11,809 nt of DNA from an uncultured Lachnospiraceae bacterium (GTDB lineage: Bacteria > Bacillota > Clostridia > Lachnospirales > Lachnospiraceae). Each line of letters starts with the position of its first letter. Position 1 is the first letter of the stretch. A model generated the notes under the pieces. That model made no database searches. It saw nothing but the letters and a program-made list of their open reading frames with translations, and was not told where the DNA came from. Below are positions 1 to 6,918 of this stretch, piece after piece. Where the stretch lies: contig CAJTOK010000065.1 in the NCBI GenBank assembly GCA_910577825.1, forward strand, positions 1 through 11,809. Direction: 5' to 3'. A program made the position numbers and the translations under genes.

Positions 1-4
1 GTTC

Positions 5-33
5 TTGCTAAAGTATAGCAGGTTTTTTATAAT
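5..33 (+). promoter_or_regulatory. Sigma-A-type promoter for the HAD phosphatase gene
   Basis: TTGCTA (5-10) and TATAAT (28-33) are separated by exactly 17 bases, which fits a vegetative promoter. Transcription would start near 40 and leave a 5' UTR of roughly 70 nt before the ATG at 108. The -35 box lies in a small imperfect hairpin (TGCTA/TAGCA) followed by T's, so the same stretch could be the end of an upstream gene's terminator. The promoter reading rests on the box match and spacing only. Confidence 0.55.
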
Positions 34-107
34 ATTTTCAAAAGACTAATTGAAGCGTAGTTAAGCATAAATTAATTATTTGATAATGGATAAAAGCTGG
101 AGGCAGA

Positions 108-926
108 ATGTTAAATAAAAATACTGGTAATAAAACCCTTATAAAATTAATTGCTACAGATTTGGATGGTACGTTACTTGGCAGCGATAAAAAAGTTCCT
201 GCAGGTTTTAATGAATGGGTTCTGGAACATAGTGGAATAAAAATGGTTATTGCAAGCGGAAGGCAATATTATAATATCTGTAAACTGTTTCCTGGAATCT
301 GGGACAGGCTTTTTATTATGGCTGATAATGGAGGGCTGGTTTTTGCAGGCAGGGAACTTGTTTATATTAACCAGATGAGGGAAGAAGATGTTGTTTATTG
401 TATAGAACGGTTCAGCAGAAAAGAAAAGCTGTCCATTATTCTTAGTGGTGAAAAGTCTGCCTATATGGAACATTCATCTGGAGAAGCAGAAAGAAATGCA
501 CGTATGTATTATGAAAAAATGGAAATTGTTCCTGATTTAAGGGAATGTATAAAAAAAGACAGGATTATTAAAATTGCTATGTTTATAGAAGAACATAAAG
601 CAGAGGAGAGATATAAAAAGCTGGGGGATTTCCATAGCAGGCTGCAGGCAGTGCTTTCAGGTGACTGCTGGATTGATATAGCGGACAAGTCTGTCAATAA
701 AGGGGCTGCCATTAAGGGGTTGCAGGACAAATATGGAATAAAACCATATGAGTGTATGGCATTTGGCGACTATCTTAATGACAGGGATATGTTATTGCAG
801 TGCGGGGAAAGCTATGCAATGGAAAATGCGCATAGTTCAATAAAAAAAATAGCAAAATATACAGCCCCTTCAAATGATAATGGCGGTGTTATGGAAGTGC
901 TGCGTACAGTAAAAAATAATTCTTGA
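108..926 (+). CDS. Cof-type HAD-IIB family phosphatase
   Basis: This 272-residue protein is a predicted Mg-dependent phosphatase of the haloacid dehalogenase superfamily, Cof/HAD-IIB branch, acting in the cytoplasm on sugar phosphates, flavin phosphates or similar small metabolites. All four HAD motifs are visible. Motif I is DLDGTLL, with nucleophile D18 and acid/base D20. Motif II is the SGRQ segment around S50. Motif III is a lysine near K198 in the DKSVNKGAA segment. Motif IV is FGDYLNDRDML, with D221 and D225. The segment between motifs II and III has the size of the C2-type cap of this branch. The length is typical. The start is supported by GGAGG at 99-103, four bases upstream. It appears to be a single-gene unit: its own promoter lies upstream and the infC promoter begins at its stop codon. 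The substrate cannot be told from sequence because members of this family are promiscuous. Confidence 0.9.
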   Translation: MLNKNTGNKTLIKLIATDLDGTLLGSDKKVPAGFNEWVLEHSGIKMVIASGRQYYNICKLFPGIWDRLFIMADNGGLVFAGRELVYINQMREEDVVYCIERFSRKEKLSIILSGEKSAYMEHSSGEAERNARMYYEKMEIVPDLRECIKKDRIIKIAMFIEEHKAEERYKKLGDFHSRLQAVLSGDCWIDIADKSVNKGAAIKGLQDKYGIKPYECMAFGDYLNDRDMLLQCGESYAMENAHSSIKKIAKYTAPSNDNGGVMEVLRTVKNNS

Positions 927-951
927 CAAGTATTTCCTTATGTGATATCAT
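923..951 (+). promoter_or_regulatory. Sigma-A promoter of the infC-rpmI-rplT operon
   Basis: TTGACA (923-928) is a perfect -35 box. It is followed after 17 bases by TATCAT (946-951), preceded by TG at 943-944 as in extended -10 promoters. The -35 box overlaps the TGA stop codon (924-926) of the upstream phosphatase gene, so the two transcription units abut with no spacer. The predicted start of transcription near 958 gives a leader of about 215 nt. This is one of the two best vegetative promoters in the window and suits a highly expressed translation operon. Confidence 0.8.
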
Positions 952-957
952 CTTAAA

Positions 958-1142
958 TGCTGTTCAGTATTATAGAAACAGCAGCGAAGTAGAGTAATCC
1001 ACTCTCACCTTGGCATATATAAGTGACCCGGGTTTTATTATTGGTATATCAGGTATATTACATGCAGAGGATATAATTTCTGTATTTTACGCATATATAT
1101 TAATAGATAAACGTGGATTGTCTTTGCTTTCCACGTTTTTTT
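958..1142 (+). promoter_or_regulatory. infC operon leader, putative L20-type attenuator
   Basis: This long untranslated leader lies between the promoter and infC. It holds a 5' hairpin (TGCTGTT 958-964 with AACAGCA 977-983), a second hairpin (AGAGT 991-995 with ACTCT 1001-1005), a GACCCGGG segment near 1024-1031, and a terminator at 1109-1142. In Bacillus and relatives the infC-rpmI-rplT leader is a known attenuator controlled by ribosomal protein L20. The operon, the leader length and the terminator just before infC all fit that class, but I did not match the L20 binding-site consensus base by base. AATCCAC (996-1002) is complementary to GTGGATT (1113-1119) in the terminator's 5' arm, so a competing antiterminator pairing is possible. 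Confidence 0.6.
1109..1142 (+). terminator. Intrinsic terminator/attenuator before infC
   Basis: AAACGTGGA (1109-1117) pairs with TCCACGTTT (1130-1138) across a 12-base loop, and a run of seven T's spans 1136-1142. It sits inside the leader only 18 bases before the infC ribosome binding site and downstream of the operon's promoter, so it can only act as a conditional terminator for the operon. No gene ends just upstream that would need it. Confidence 0.8.
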
Positions 1143-1159
1143 CATATTATTTTATTTTT

Positions 1160-1164
1160 GGAGG
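1160..1164 (+). promoter_or_regulatory. Ribosome binding site deciding the infC start
   Basis: GGAGG at 1160-1164 is the only strong Shine-Dalgarno sequence upstream of infC. The in-frame ATT at 1174 lies nine bases downstream, which is normal spacing. The first in-frame ATG at 1186 lies 21 bases away, which is too far for efficient initiation. No in-frame ATG, GTG or TTG occurs between this site and 1174. Confidence 0.7.
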
Positions 1165-1173
1165 TGTACTACA

Positions 1174-1680
1174 ATTAGCGAGTTAATGATTAATGAAAGA
1201 ATCAGGGATAAGGAAGTCCGGCTGATTAGTGAAACTGGGGAGCAGTTAGGTATTATGCCAGCTAAGGAGGCTATGAAACTGGCACGTGAAGCAGAACTTG
1301 ACCTTGTTAAGATTGCACCGGGGGCAAAGCCGCCTGTATGCAAGATTATTGATTATGGCAAATACCGTTATGAACTTGCGCGCAAAGAGAAAGAAGCTAA
1401 AAAGAAACAGAAAACCATGGAAGTAAAAGAGGTAAGGCTGTCACCTAATATAGATAAGAACGACCTTAATACTAAAGCCAACCAGGCCAGGAAGTTCCTT
1501 GCCAAAGGTGATAAGGTCAAAGTTGCATTACGTTTCCGTGGGCGTGAGATGGCACATATAAGCTATAGCAAGCAGATTCTTGACAGCTTTTATGGACTGC
1601 TTGAAGATATTTCTGTAATAGACAAAGCGCCAAAAATGGAAGGGCGTTCCATGGTTATGTTTTTATCACAAAAGCGCTAG
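1174..1680 (+). CDS. infC: Translation initiation factor IF-3 (ATT start)
   Basis: IF-3 binds the 30S subunit, favours initiator tRNA and correct start codons, and keeps the subunits apart. From ATT at 1174 the protein has 168 residues. The N domain includes the typical INERIRDKEVRLI segment. A lysine-rich linker near residues 67-85 follows. The C domain has the family's KEVRLSPNI and KVKVALRFRGREMAH segments. I chose 1174 because the only good ribosome binding site (1160-1164) is spaced for it. Starting at ATG 1186 would remove four residues and leave a 21-base gap. An AUU start is well known for infC of E. coli, where IF-3 represses its own mRNA by rejecting non-canonical codons, and the same feedback can be inferred here. 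infC is the first gene of the operon with rpmI and rplT, behind an attenuated leader. Confidence 0.93.
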   Translation: MSELMINERIRDKEVRLISETGEQLGIMPAKEAMKLAREAELDLVKIAPGAKPPVCKIIDYGKYRYELARKEKEAKKKQKTMEVKEVRLSPNIDKNDLNTKANQARKFLAKGDKVKVALRFRGREMAHISYSKQILDSFYGLLEDISVIDKAPKMEGRSMVMFLSQKR

Positions 1681-1769
1681 TAAAGTTTGCCTGTAAACCA
1701 GGCAGTCTTTAGAAAAGCCAGGAAATGGTTTTATAATAGATAATCACAAGTTAAGGAGGAAATATAATT

Positions 1770-1970
1770 ATGCCAAAAATGAAGACTAAGAGGTCAGCAG
1801 CTAAACGTTTCAAAATTACAGGAACGGGAAAGCTTATGAAGATGAATGCAAATAAAAACCATATTTTAACAAAAAAATCACCTAAAAGAAAAAGAAGGCT
1901 TAGAAAAGCAGTAGAAGTTGACGCTACAAACGCTAAGATGATGAAGCGTATGTTACCATATTCAAAATAA
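1770..1970 (+). CDS. rpmI: 50S ribosomal protein L35
   Basis: L35 is a small, very basic protein of the large ribosomal subunit. The 66 residues match the family along the full length: the start MPKMKTKRSAAKRFK, a glycine-containing turn (TGTGK) near residues 17-21, the lysine/arginine-rich middle (KKSPKRKRRLRK) and a short C-terminal tail. AAGGAGGA at 1753-1760 sits nine bases before the ATG. The gene lies 89 bases after infC. That gap carries a perfect 6-bp hairpin (TGCCTG 1688-1693 with CAGGCA 1699-1704) but no T-run, so I expect co-transcription. In this operon class rpmI and rplT share L20-dependent control with infC. Confidence 0.97.
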   Translation: MPKMKTKRSAAKRFKITGTGKLMKMNANKNHILTKKSPKRKRRLRKAVEVDATNAKMMKRMLPYSK

Positions 1971-1988
1971 TTAAGGAGGAAAATTAAG

Positions 1989-2345
1989 ATGGCACGAGTT
2001 AAAGGCGGTTTAAATGCAAAGAAAAAGCATAACAGGATATTAAAGCTTGCAAAAGGTTACAGGGGAGCAAGGTCTAAACAGTACAGAGTTGCAAAACAGT
2101 CTGTTATGAGGGCTCTTAATTCTTCCTTCTCAGGCAGGAAAGAGAGAAAAAGGGAGTTCAGAAGGCTCTGGATTGCACGTATTAATGCAGCAGCAAGGCT
2201 TAATGGCCTTTCATACAGCAAGTTTATGTATGGGCTTAAACTTGCAGGTATAGACCTTAACAGAAAGATGCTTTCAGAAATGGCAATCAGTGACCCTGAA
2301 GGTTTTACAGCACTTGTTGAAATTGCAAAGTCAAAAACTGCATAA
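1989..2345 (+). CDS. rplT: 50S ribosomal protein L20
   Basis: L20 is an early 23S rRNA-binding assembly protein of the large subunit and, in Firmicutes and E. coli, the repressor of its own operon through the leader RNA. The protein has 118 residues, the usual length. The N-terminal half is long, basic and helical (MARVKGGLNAKKKHNRILK, then a segment rich in R and K with KGYRGARSKQYR). The globular C-terminal half contains RRLWIARINAAARLNGLSYSKF and ends in a helix. AAGGAGGA (1973-1980) lies eight bases before the ATG, and only 18 bases separate the gene from rpmI. No clear terminator follows, so some transcripts could run into the valS leader. Confidence 0.97.
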   Translation: MARVKGGLNAKKKHNRILKLAKGYRGARSKQYRVAKQSVMRALNSSFSGRKERKREFRRLWIARINAAARLNGLSYSKFMYGLKLAGIDLNRKMLSEMAISDPEGFTALVEIAKSKTA

Positions 2346-2387
2346 TTTCTGCACAGATAGTAAATCTTATTAACAATATTATTAAAT

Positions 2388-2640
2388 GCAGTGATAAAGA
2401 GGAGTACATGGCATACCCCTCCAGAGAGTGGAAGCCCGCGGGCTGCAAGGCTCCACAGGTATGTGTGTTATGGAAGGTAGCTTTTGAGCACCGTTTCTGA
2501 ACAGATGGTATTTAGTAGGAAGCGGCGGGATATCCCGTTACAGGTATAAGAGGCAGTAATTATGTGTAAGCACTGGTTACTGTGTTTAAAGGTGGTACCG
2601 CGGTACATCCGCCCTTTGCTGTAAGCAAAGGGTTTTTTTG
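2388..2640 (+). promoter_or_regulatory. T-box riboswitch, valine-specific, controlling valS
   Basis: This leader fills the 314-base gap between rplT and valS. Stem I has the GAGTA loop-E element (2402-2406), an upper stem GTGGA-GCC with GGC-TCCAC (2428-2435 and 2449-2456), and a specifier loop in which GTA (2477-2479), a valine codon, is followed by a purine. A CGGGATATCCCG hairpin and a CAGTAA/TTACTG stem follow. The T-box core AGGTGGTACCGCG spans 2590-2602. Its UGGN bulge is TGGT (2593-2596), whose last base can pair with an A discriminator, as expected for tRNA-Val. The core can form an antiterminator with downstream CCGC and CCTTT, or yield to the terminator at 2612-2639. Uncharged tRNA-Val should therefore turn valS on. 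No confident promoter is visible just upstream. Confidence 0.95.
2612..2639 (+). terminator. T-box terminator before valS
   Basis: CCCTTTGCT (2612-2620) pairs perfectly with AGCAAAGGG (2624-2632) around a three-base loop and is followed by seven T's (2633-2639). Its left arm includes the CCTTT needed by the antiterminator, so the two structures are mutually exclusive. Confidence 0.93.
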
Positions 2641-2659
2641 TTTTTGAAAGGGGAATTTT

Positions 2660-5305
2660 ATGGCTAAGGAATTAGAGAAAAATTATAATCCCTCTGATAT
2701 TGAACAGAGGACTTATGAAAAATGGCTGGATAAAAAATATTTCCATGCAGAGGTAAACAAAGATAAAAAACCTTTTACTATTGTTATGCCTCCTCCAAAT
2801 ATTACAGGACAGCTCCATATGGGACATGCACTTGACAATACTTTGCAGGATATCCTTATACGTTTTAAAAGAATGCAGGGATATGAGGCTTTATGGCTTC
2901 CTGGTACTGACCATGCTTCTATTGCTACAGAAGCAAAGGTTGTAGAAACGCTTAAAAAAGAAGGTACAACAAAGGAAGAACTTGGAAGGGAAAAGTTCCT
3001 TGAAAGGGTATGGGACTGGAAGAAGCAGTATGGCGGGCGTATTGTGGAACAGCTTAAAAAGATTGGTTCTTCATGTGACTGGGACAGGGAAAGGTTTACA
3101 ATGGATGAGGGCTGCAGCAGGGCAGTTAAGGAAGTATTTGTAAAGCTTTATAATAAAGAACTTATATACAGGGGTGAACGTATTATTAACTGGTGTCCTA
3201 AATGCCTTACATCCATTTCTGATGCAGAAGTTAATTATGAGGACCAGGCAGGGCATTTCTGGCATTTAAGATATAAGACTACAGACGGGACAGGGTATAT
3301 TGACCTTGCAACTACACGTCCTGAAACACTTCTTGGCGATACAGCAGTAGCAGTAAACCCAAATGATGCACGTTATAAGCATATGGCTGGGAAGATGCTT
3401 GACCTGCCGCTGGTACACAGGCAGATACCAGTTATAGAAGATGAATATGTAGATATGGAGTTTGGTACAGGTGTTGTTAAAATTACACCTGCACATGACC
3501 CTAACGATTTTGAAGTAGGGCTGCGCCATAACCTTGAAATTATAAATGTGCTTACAGAGGATGCAAAAATTACAGAAGATTATCCTGCATATGCAGGAAT
3601 GGACAGGTATGAGGCAAGGAAGAAAATAGTAGAAGACCTTGAGGCAGAAGGGGCGCTTCTTAAAACAGAAGACCACCCTCATAATGTAGGTACATGCTAC
3701 CGCTGTGGCACTACAGTAGAACCAAGGGTTTCAAAACAGTGGTTTGTATCCATGAAAGCGCTTGCAAAACCTGCAATAGACGCAGTAAAGAATAGTGATA
3801 CAAAGTTTGTGCCGCCACATTTCGAGAAAACTTATTTCCACTGGCTTGAAAATATACGTGACTGGTGCATATCCAGGCAGCTCTGGTGGGGACACCAGAT
3901 ACCAGCATTTTACTGTGATGGGTGTGGCGAAATGGCGGTTACTAAAGAAAACAGTGCTGTCTGCCCAAAATGCGGCAGGCCAATGCGCCAGGACCCTGAT
4001 ACGCTTGATACATGGTTTTCATCAGCACTATGGCCTTTCTCAACTCTTGGATGGCCGGAAAAAACAGAAGAAATGGAGTATTTTTACCCAACAAGCACAC
4101 TTGTTACAGGATATGACATAATTCCTTTCTGGGTTATGCGTATGATGTTCTCAGGAATAGAGCAGACAGGCAGTGTGCCATTTGATACAGTGTTTATACA
4201 CGGGCTTGTACGTGATTCACAGGGGCGCAAGATGAGCAAGTCGCTTGGCAATGGAATTGACCCGCTTGAAGTAATTGGCAAATATGGTGCAGATGCGCTG
4301 CGTTTTACACTTGTTACAGGCAATGCGCCAGGAAATGATATGCGTTTTTACTGGGAACGTGTTGAGGCAAGCCGTAACTTTGCTAATAAAGTATGGAATG
4401 CTTCACGTTTTATAATGATGCACCTTGGGGATAATAAAATTACAGAGCCTGCATATAATGATTTATGTGCTGTTGATAAATGGATACTTTCAGCAGTTAA
4501 TACACTTGCCAGGGAAGTTACAGAGAATATGGAGAAGTATGAGCTTGGCATAGCTGTACAGAAGATAAACGACTTTATATGGACAGAATTTTGTGACTGG
4601 TATATTGAATTTGTAAAACCAAGGCTGTTTAATAAAGAAAATAACAAGGAATCTGCAGGTGCTGCATTCTGGACACTTAAAACAGTCCTGGTGGCTTCAC
4701 TTAAACTTCTCCATCCATTTATGCCATTTATTACAGAAGAAATATTCTGTACAATTCAATCAGAAGAAGAGTCAATAATGGTATCTGCATGGCCGGTATA
4801 TAAAGAAGAATGGAATAATAAGGAAGCAGAACAGGAAGCAGAAATTATGAAAGCGGTTATAAGGGCAGTGCGCAATACACGTACATCTATGGACGTTGCA
4901 CCGTCACGCAAGGCAAAAGTTTATATAGTAGCAGATAATAAGGAAGCAGCAGAAACATTAAAAAGGCTTTCAGGCTCATTTGCCCATATGCTGTATGCTT
5001 CAGAAGTGGCAGTACAGACAGATAAAACAGGCATAGAGGAAAATGCAGTATCAGCAGTTACCAGCGGTGCAGCAATTTATATGCCGCTTTCAGACCTTGT
5101 GGACTTTGCAAAGGAAAAAGAAAGGCTTCTTAAAGAAAAGAAGCGTCTTGAAGGGGAATTAAAACGTGTAAATGGAATGCTTGGCAATGAAAAATTTATA
5201 AATAAAGCCCCGGCAGCGAAAATAGAAGAAGAAAGGAAAAAGCTTGCAAAGTACCAGGCAATGATGGATAAAGTTTTAGAAGAACTTGCCAAGCTGGAAA
5301 ATTAA
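2660..5305 (+). CDS. valS: Valine--tRNA ligase (ValRS)
   Basis: This enzyme charges tRNA-Val with valine using ATP and is a class Ia synthetase. Its 881 residues are the normal length. PPPNITGQLHMGHAL near residues 44-58 carries the HIGH-type signature (HMGH, 53-56). ATTRPET (217-223) is the hallmark of the CP1 editing domain, which hydrolyses mischarged Thr-tRNA. KMSKS lies at 524-528. Two CxxC pairs in the 410-440 region, with the DTWFSS segment after them, are typical of the family. Next come the anticodon-binding domain and, from about 815 onward, a charged C-terminal coiled coil rich in K, E and L, typical of ValRS and thought to contact tRNA. An AAGGGGA ribosome binding site lies just before the ATG. 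The gene is controlled by the T-box leader directly upstream and stands alone. Confidence 0.97.
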   Translation: MAKELEKNYNPSDIEQRTYEKWLDKKYFHAEVNKDKKPFTIVMPPPNITGQLHMGHALDNTLQDILIRFKRMQGYEALWLPGTDHASIATEAKVVETLKKEGTTKEELGREKFLERVWDWKKQYGGRIVEQLKKIGSSCDWDRERFTMDEGCSRAVKEVFVKLYNKELIYRGERIINWCPKCLTSISDAEVNYEDQAGHFWHLRYKTTDGTGYIDLATTRPETLLGDTAVAVNPNDARYKHMAGKMLDLPLVHRQIPVIEDEYVDMEFGTGVVKITPAHDPNDFEVGLRHNLEIINVLTEDAKITEDYPAYAGMDRYEARKKIVEDLEAEGALLKTEDHPHNVGTCYRCGTTVEPRVSKQWFVSMKALAKPAIDAVKNSDTKFVPPHFEKTYFHWLENIRDWCISRQLWWGHQIPAFYCDGCGEMAVTKENSAVCPKCGRPMRQDPDTLDTWFSSALWPFSTLGWPEKTEEMEYFYPTSTLVTGYDIIPFWVMRMMFSGIEQTGSVPFDTVFIHGLVRDSQGRKMSKSLGNGIDPLEVIGKYGADALRFTLVTGNAPGNDMRFYWERVEASRNFANKVWNASRFIMMHLGDNKITEPAYNDLCAVDKWILSAVNTLAREVTENMEKYELGIAVQKINDFIWTEFCDWYIEFVKPRLFNKENNKESAGAAFWTLKTVLVASLKLLHPFMPFITEEIFCTIQSEEESIMVSAWPVYKEEWNNKEAEQEAEIMKAVIRAVRNTRTSMDVAPSRKAKVYIVADNKEAAETLKRLSGSFAHMLYASEVAVQTDKTGIEENAVSAVTSGAAIYMPLSDLVDFAKEKERLLKEKKRLEGELKRVNGMLGNEKFINKAPAAKIEEERKKLAKYQAMMDKVLEELAKLEN

Positions 5306-5317
5306 ATATAAATAGTG

Positions 5318-5332
5318 TTAACTTTTAGTTAA
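5318..5332. repeat. Inverted repeat TTAACT-TTT-AGTTAA after valS
   Basis: TTAACT (5318-5323) and AGTTAA (5327-5332) are perfect inverted arms around TTT. The hairpin is AT-rich, has a tiny loop and is not followed by T's, so it is a poor terminator. It lies 15 bases upstream of a promoter and could be a protein-binding site. Its function is unknown. Confidence 0.35.
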
Positions 5333-5347
5333 GTATTGGCTGGGTTA

Positions 5348-5376
5348 TTGCAATATATTGCAAACTCATATATAAT
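5348..5376 (+). promoter_or_regulatory. Sigma-A promoter with palindrome over the -35 box
   Basis: TTGCAA (5348-5353) and TATAAT (5371-5376) are exactly 17 bases apart, giving a predicted start near 5383 and a 5' UTR of about 58 nt before the DUF342 gene. The -35 box is the left half of the perfect 16-base palindrome TTGCAATATATTGCAA (5348-5363). A dimeric repressor bound there would block RNA polymerase, so operator function is a reasonable inference, but it is not shown by sequence alone. Confidence 0.65.
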
Positions 5377-5440
5377 CAAGATAAGTAACTCTGCTCTTAA
5401 CAAAAATGCTGGTTGGAAAACTTAACAGAGGAGGGATTTT

Positions 5441-6856
5441 ATGGAAGATAATGTTATGGAAGAGAATGTCATGGAAAAGGGTATTTGTAATGTCCAGATA
5501 ACAGTATCTGATGATGAGAATGCGGCATATATATGTATGACCAGACCGGAAGCAGGCACAGAAAATACATTAGAGTCAATTATGGGCCTTGTAAATGATT
5601 TGGGAATAGTCCATGGCGTAAGCACAGGAGTACTTAAAAGCCTGCTGGAGAAAAAGGCTTATGGCCAGGTAGTTAAATTTGCACAGGCAACACCAGCAAC
5701 AGATGGCGAAGACGGATGGTATGAATTTCTGTTTGATACTAAGATTGACACAAGGCCAAAGATTTTAAAGGATGGTTCGGTTGATTATTCGGAATATGGC
5801 AGTGTTCCATCTGTAGTAGGGGGAGAACGTATAGTTGTATACCACCCGGCAACGGCAAGCAAAGATGGCATAAATGTATATGGCGGCTCTATTCTTGCCA
5901 AAAAGGGCAAGGACTTAGCCAAATTAAAAGGCAAAGGGTTTGCTATTGACCAGACAGGTACAGTATATACAGCAAAATATGATGGAAAGGTAACTTATAT
6001 TGCAGAAAGGCTTGTTGTAGACAAGGAACTTGTTGTAGAGGGAGATGTATCATATACCACAGGGGATATAGAATTCCAGAATGATATACATATCCGCGGC
6101 AATGTATTTTCAGGAGTCAGTGTAACATCACAGAAGGGCTCTATAATTGTTGACGGGTATGTTGAACAGGCTTCACTCACTGCAAAGAATGATGTCGTGC
6201 TTAAAAACGGGATGCAGGGAAATGGAAAAGGCTCAATAGAGGCAGGCGGCACTGTAAAGGGGAAATTCTTTGAACAGACATGTATTACATGCAAGGGTGA
6301 TGTACAGGCGAATGCTATTATGAATACAAGGATTGAAGCAGGGCAGGATATAATTGTTTCTGGAAAGTATGGTGTCATAGTAGGCGGCTCTGTATCAGCA
6401 ATGAGGTGTATAAGTGCCAATATCATAGGCAATATGTCAGAGGTAAGGACAGAGATAAAAGCAGGCGTGGCCGGTGACTTATTTGCACTTCTTGCACAGT
6501 GCAAGCAGAATAAAGAAGACAGCGAAAAATCATTAAAGACGGTTGTTGATGCCCTTGAAAAAGTACAGCAGGCACTTGCAAAGACGGATAACCCTGAACT
6601 TTCCAAAAAGCGTATCCAGCTTATGCGCAGCAAGATAGAATGTGATACAAGGGTTAATGAACTTGCTAAAAAAGAGCAGGAGATATTAGACCAGATGAGC
6701 AAGGCAAATGCTGCCAGGATTACTATTAATAAAGTTGTAAACCCGGGAACTGCTATAACGGTAAACGGAGTAAAGGTATTAGTTACAGAAGAGAACCATC
6801 ATGTAGAATATGCAAGGCGTGGTGCAGGAATTATAGTATATAATATTGGGGAATAA
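5441..6856 (+). CDS. DUF342/FapA-family protein (beta-solenoid plus coiled coil)
   Basis: The 471-residue protein belongs to the DUF342 family, sometimes annotated as flagellar assembly protein A (FapA). The diagnostic stretch runs from about residue 125 to 190: VVGGERIVVYHP, a KDGINVYGG turn, LAKLKGKGF and the YDGKVTYI segment. It is followed to about 330 by glycine-spaced short beta repeats (KGSIIVDGYV, GGTVKGKF, IIVSGKYGVIVGGSV) typical of a right-handed beta-solenoid. Residues 350-425 are a charged coiled coil, and a short beta-rich tail closes the protein. I see no signal peptide or membrane segment, so it is probably cytoplasmic. AGGAGG (5429-5434) sits six bases before the ATG. It heads a unit with the next two genes. 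No flagellar gene is visible nearby, so a flagellar role should not be assumed. In this family function is known for few members, including polar-flagellum-linked FapA in Vibrio. Confidence 0.85.
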   Translation: MEDNVMEENVMEKGICNVQITVSDDENAAYICMTRPEAGTENTLESIMGLVNDLGIVHGVSTGVLKSLLEKKAYGQVVKFAQATPATDGEDGWYEFLFDTKIDTRPKILKDGSVDYSEYGSVPSVVGGERIVVYHPATASKDGINVYGGSILAKKGKDLAKLKGKGFAIDQTGTVYTAKYDGKVTYIAERLVVDKELVVEGDVSYTTGDIEFQNDIHIRGNVFSGVSVTSQKGSIIVDGYVEQASLTAKNDVVLKNGMQGNGKGSIEAGGTVKGKFFEQTCITCKGDVQANAIMNTRIEAGQDIIVSGKYGVIVGGSVSAMRCISANIIGNMSEVRTEIKAGVAGDLFALLAQCKQNKEDSEKSLKTVVDALEKVQQALAKTDNPELSKKRIQLMRSKIECDTRVNELAKKEQEILDQMSKANAARITINKVVNPGTAITVNGVKVLVTEENHHVEYARRGAGIIVYNIGE

Positions 6857-6894
6857 TATACTTTTATGCCGGTAATTGCGGAGGATATTTGTTG

Positions 6895-6912
6895 ATGATT
6901 AACAGGAGGTAG
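6895..6912 (+). other. Possible five-codon mini-ORF overlapping the next gene's ribosome binding site
   Basis: GGAGG (6880-6884) is a second Shine-Dalgarno sequence in the 62-base gap after the DUF342 gene. It is followed by in-frame TTG, TTG and ATG (6889, 6892, 6895). Reading from ATG gives MINRR and a TAG stop at 6910-6912. Its two AGG codons are the AGGAGG ribosome binding site of the downstream 60-residue gene. Ribosomes translating it would occlude, then release next to, that gene's start. It may be chance, because nothing but the spacing and overlap supports it. Confidence 0.3.
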
Positions 6913-6918
6913 TGTAAT

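Noticed and set aside
1688..1704. TGCCTG/CAGGCA hairpin between infC and rpmI as a terminator
   Set aside because: It has only six base pairs and no following T-run, and rpmI-rplT belong to the same conserved operon. It may be a processing or stability element, but nothing shows this.
2317..2346. TTGAAA-N18-CATAAT as a valS promoter inside the end of rplT
   Set aside because: The -10 is poor and the spacing is not optimal. The T-box leader is certain but its promoter is not, so I did not list one.
3795..4121. +1-shifted open frame inside valS
   Set aside because: valS is continuous and complete through this stretch, with the expected domains, so the frame is a by-product of its codons and not evidence of a frameshift.
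5995..6702. Long minus-strand open frame (235 codons) inside the DUF342 gene
   Set aside because: It is antisense to a gene with a clear family signature, has serine/cysteine/proline-rich composition typical of reverse-frame reading, and has no matching ribosome binding site or promoter.
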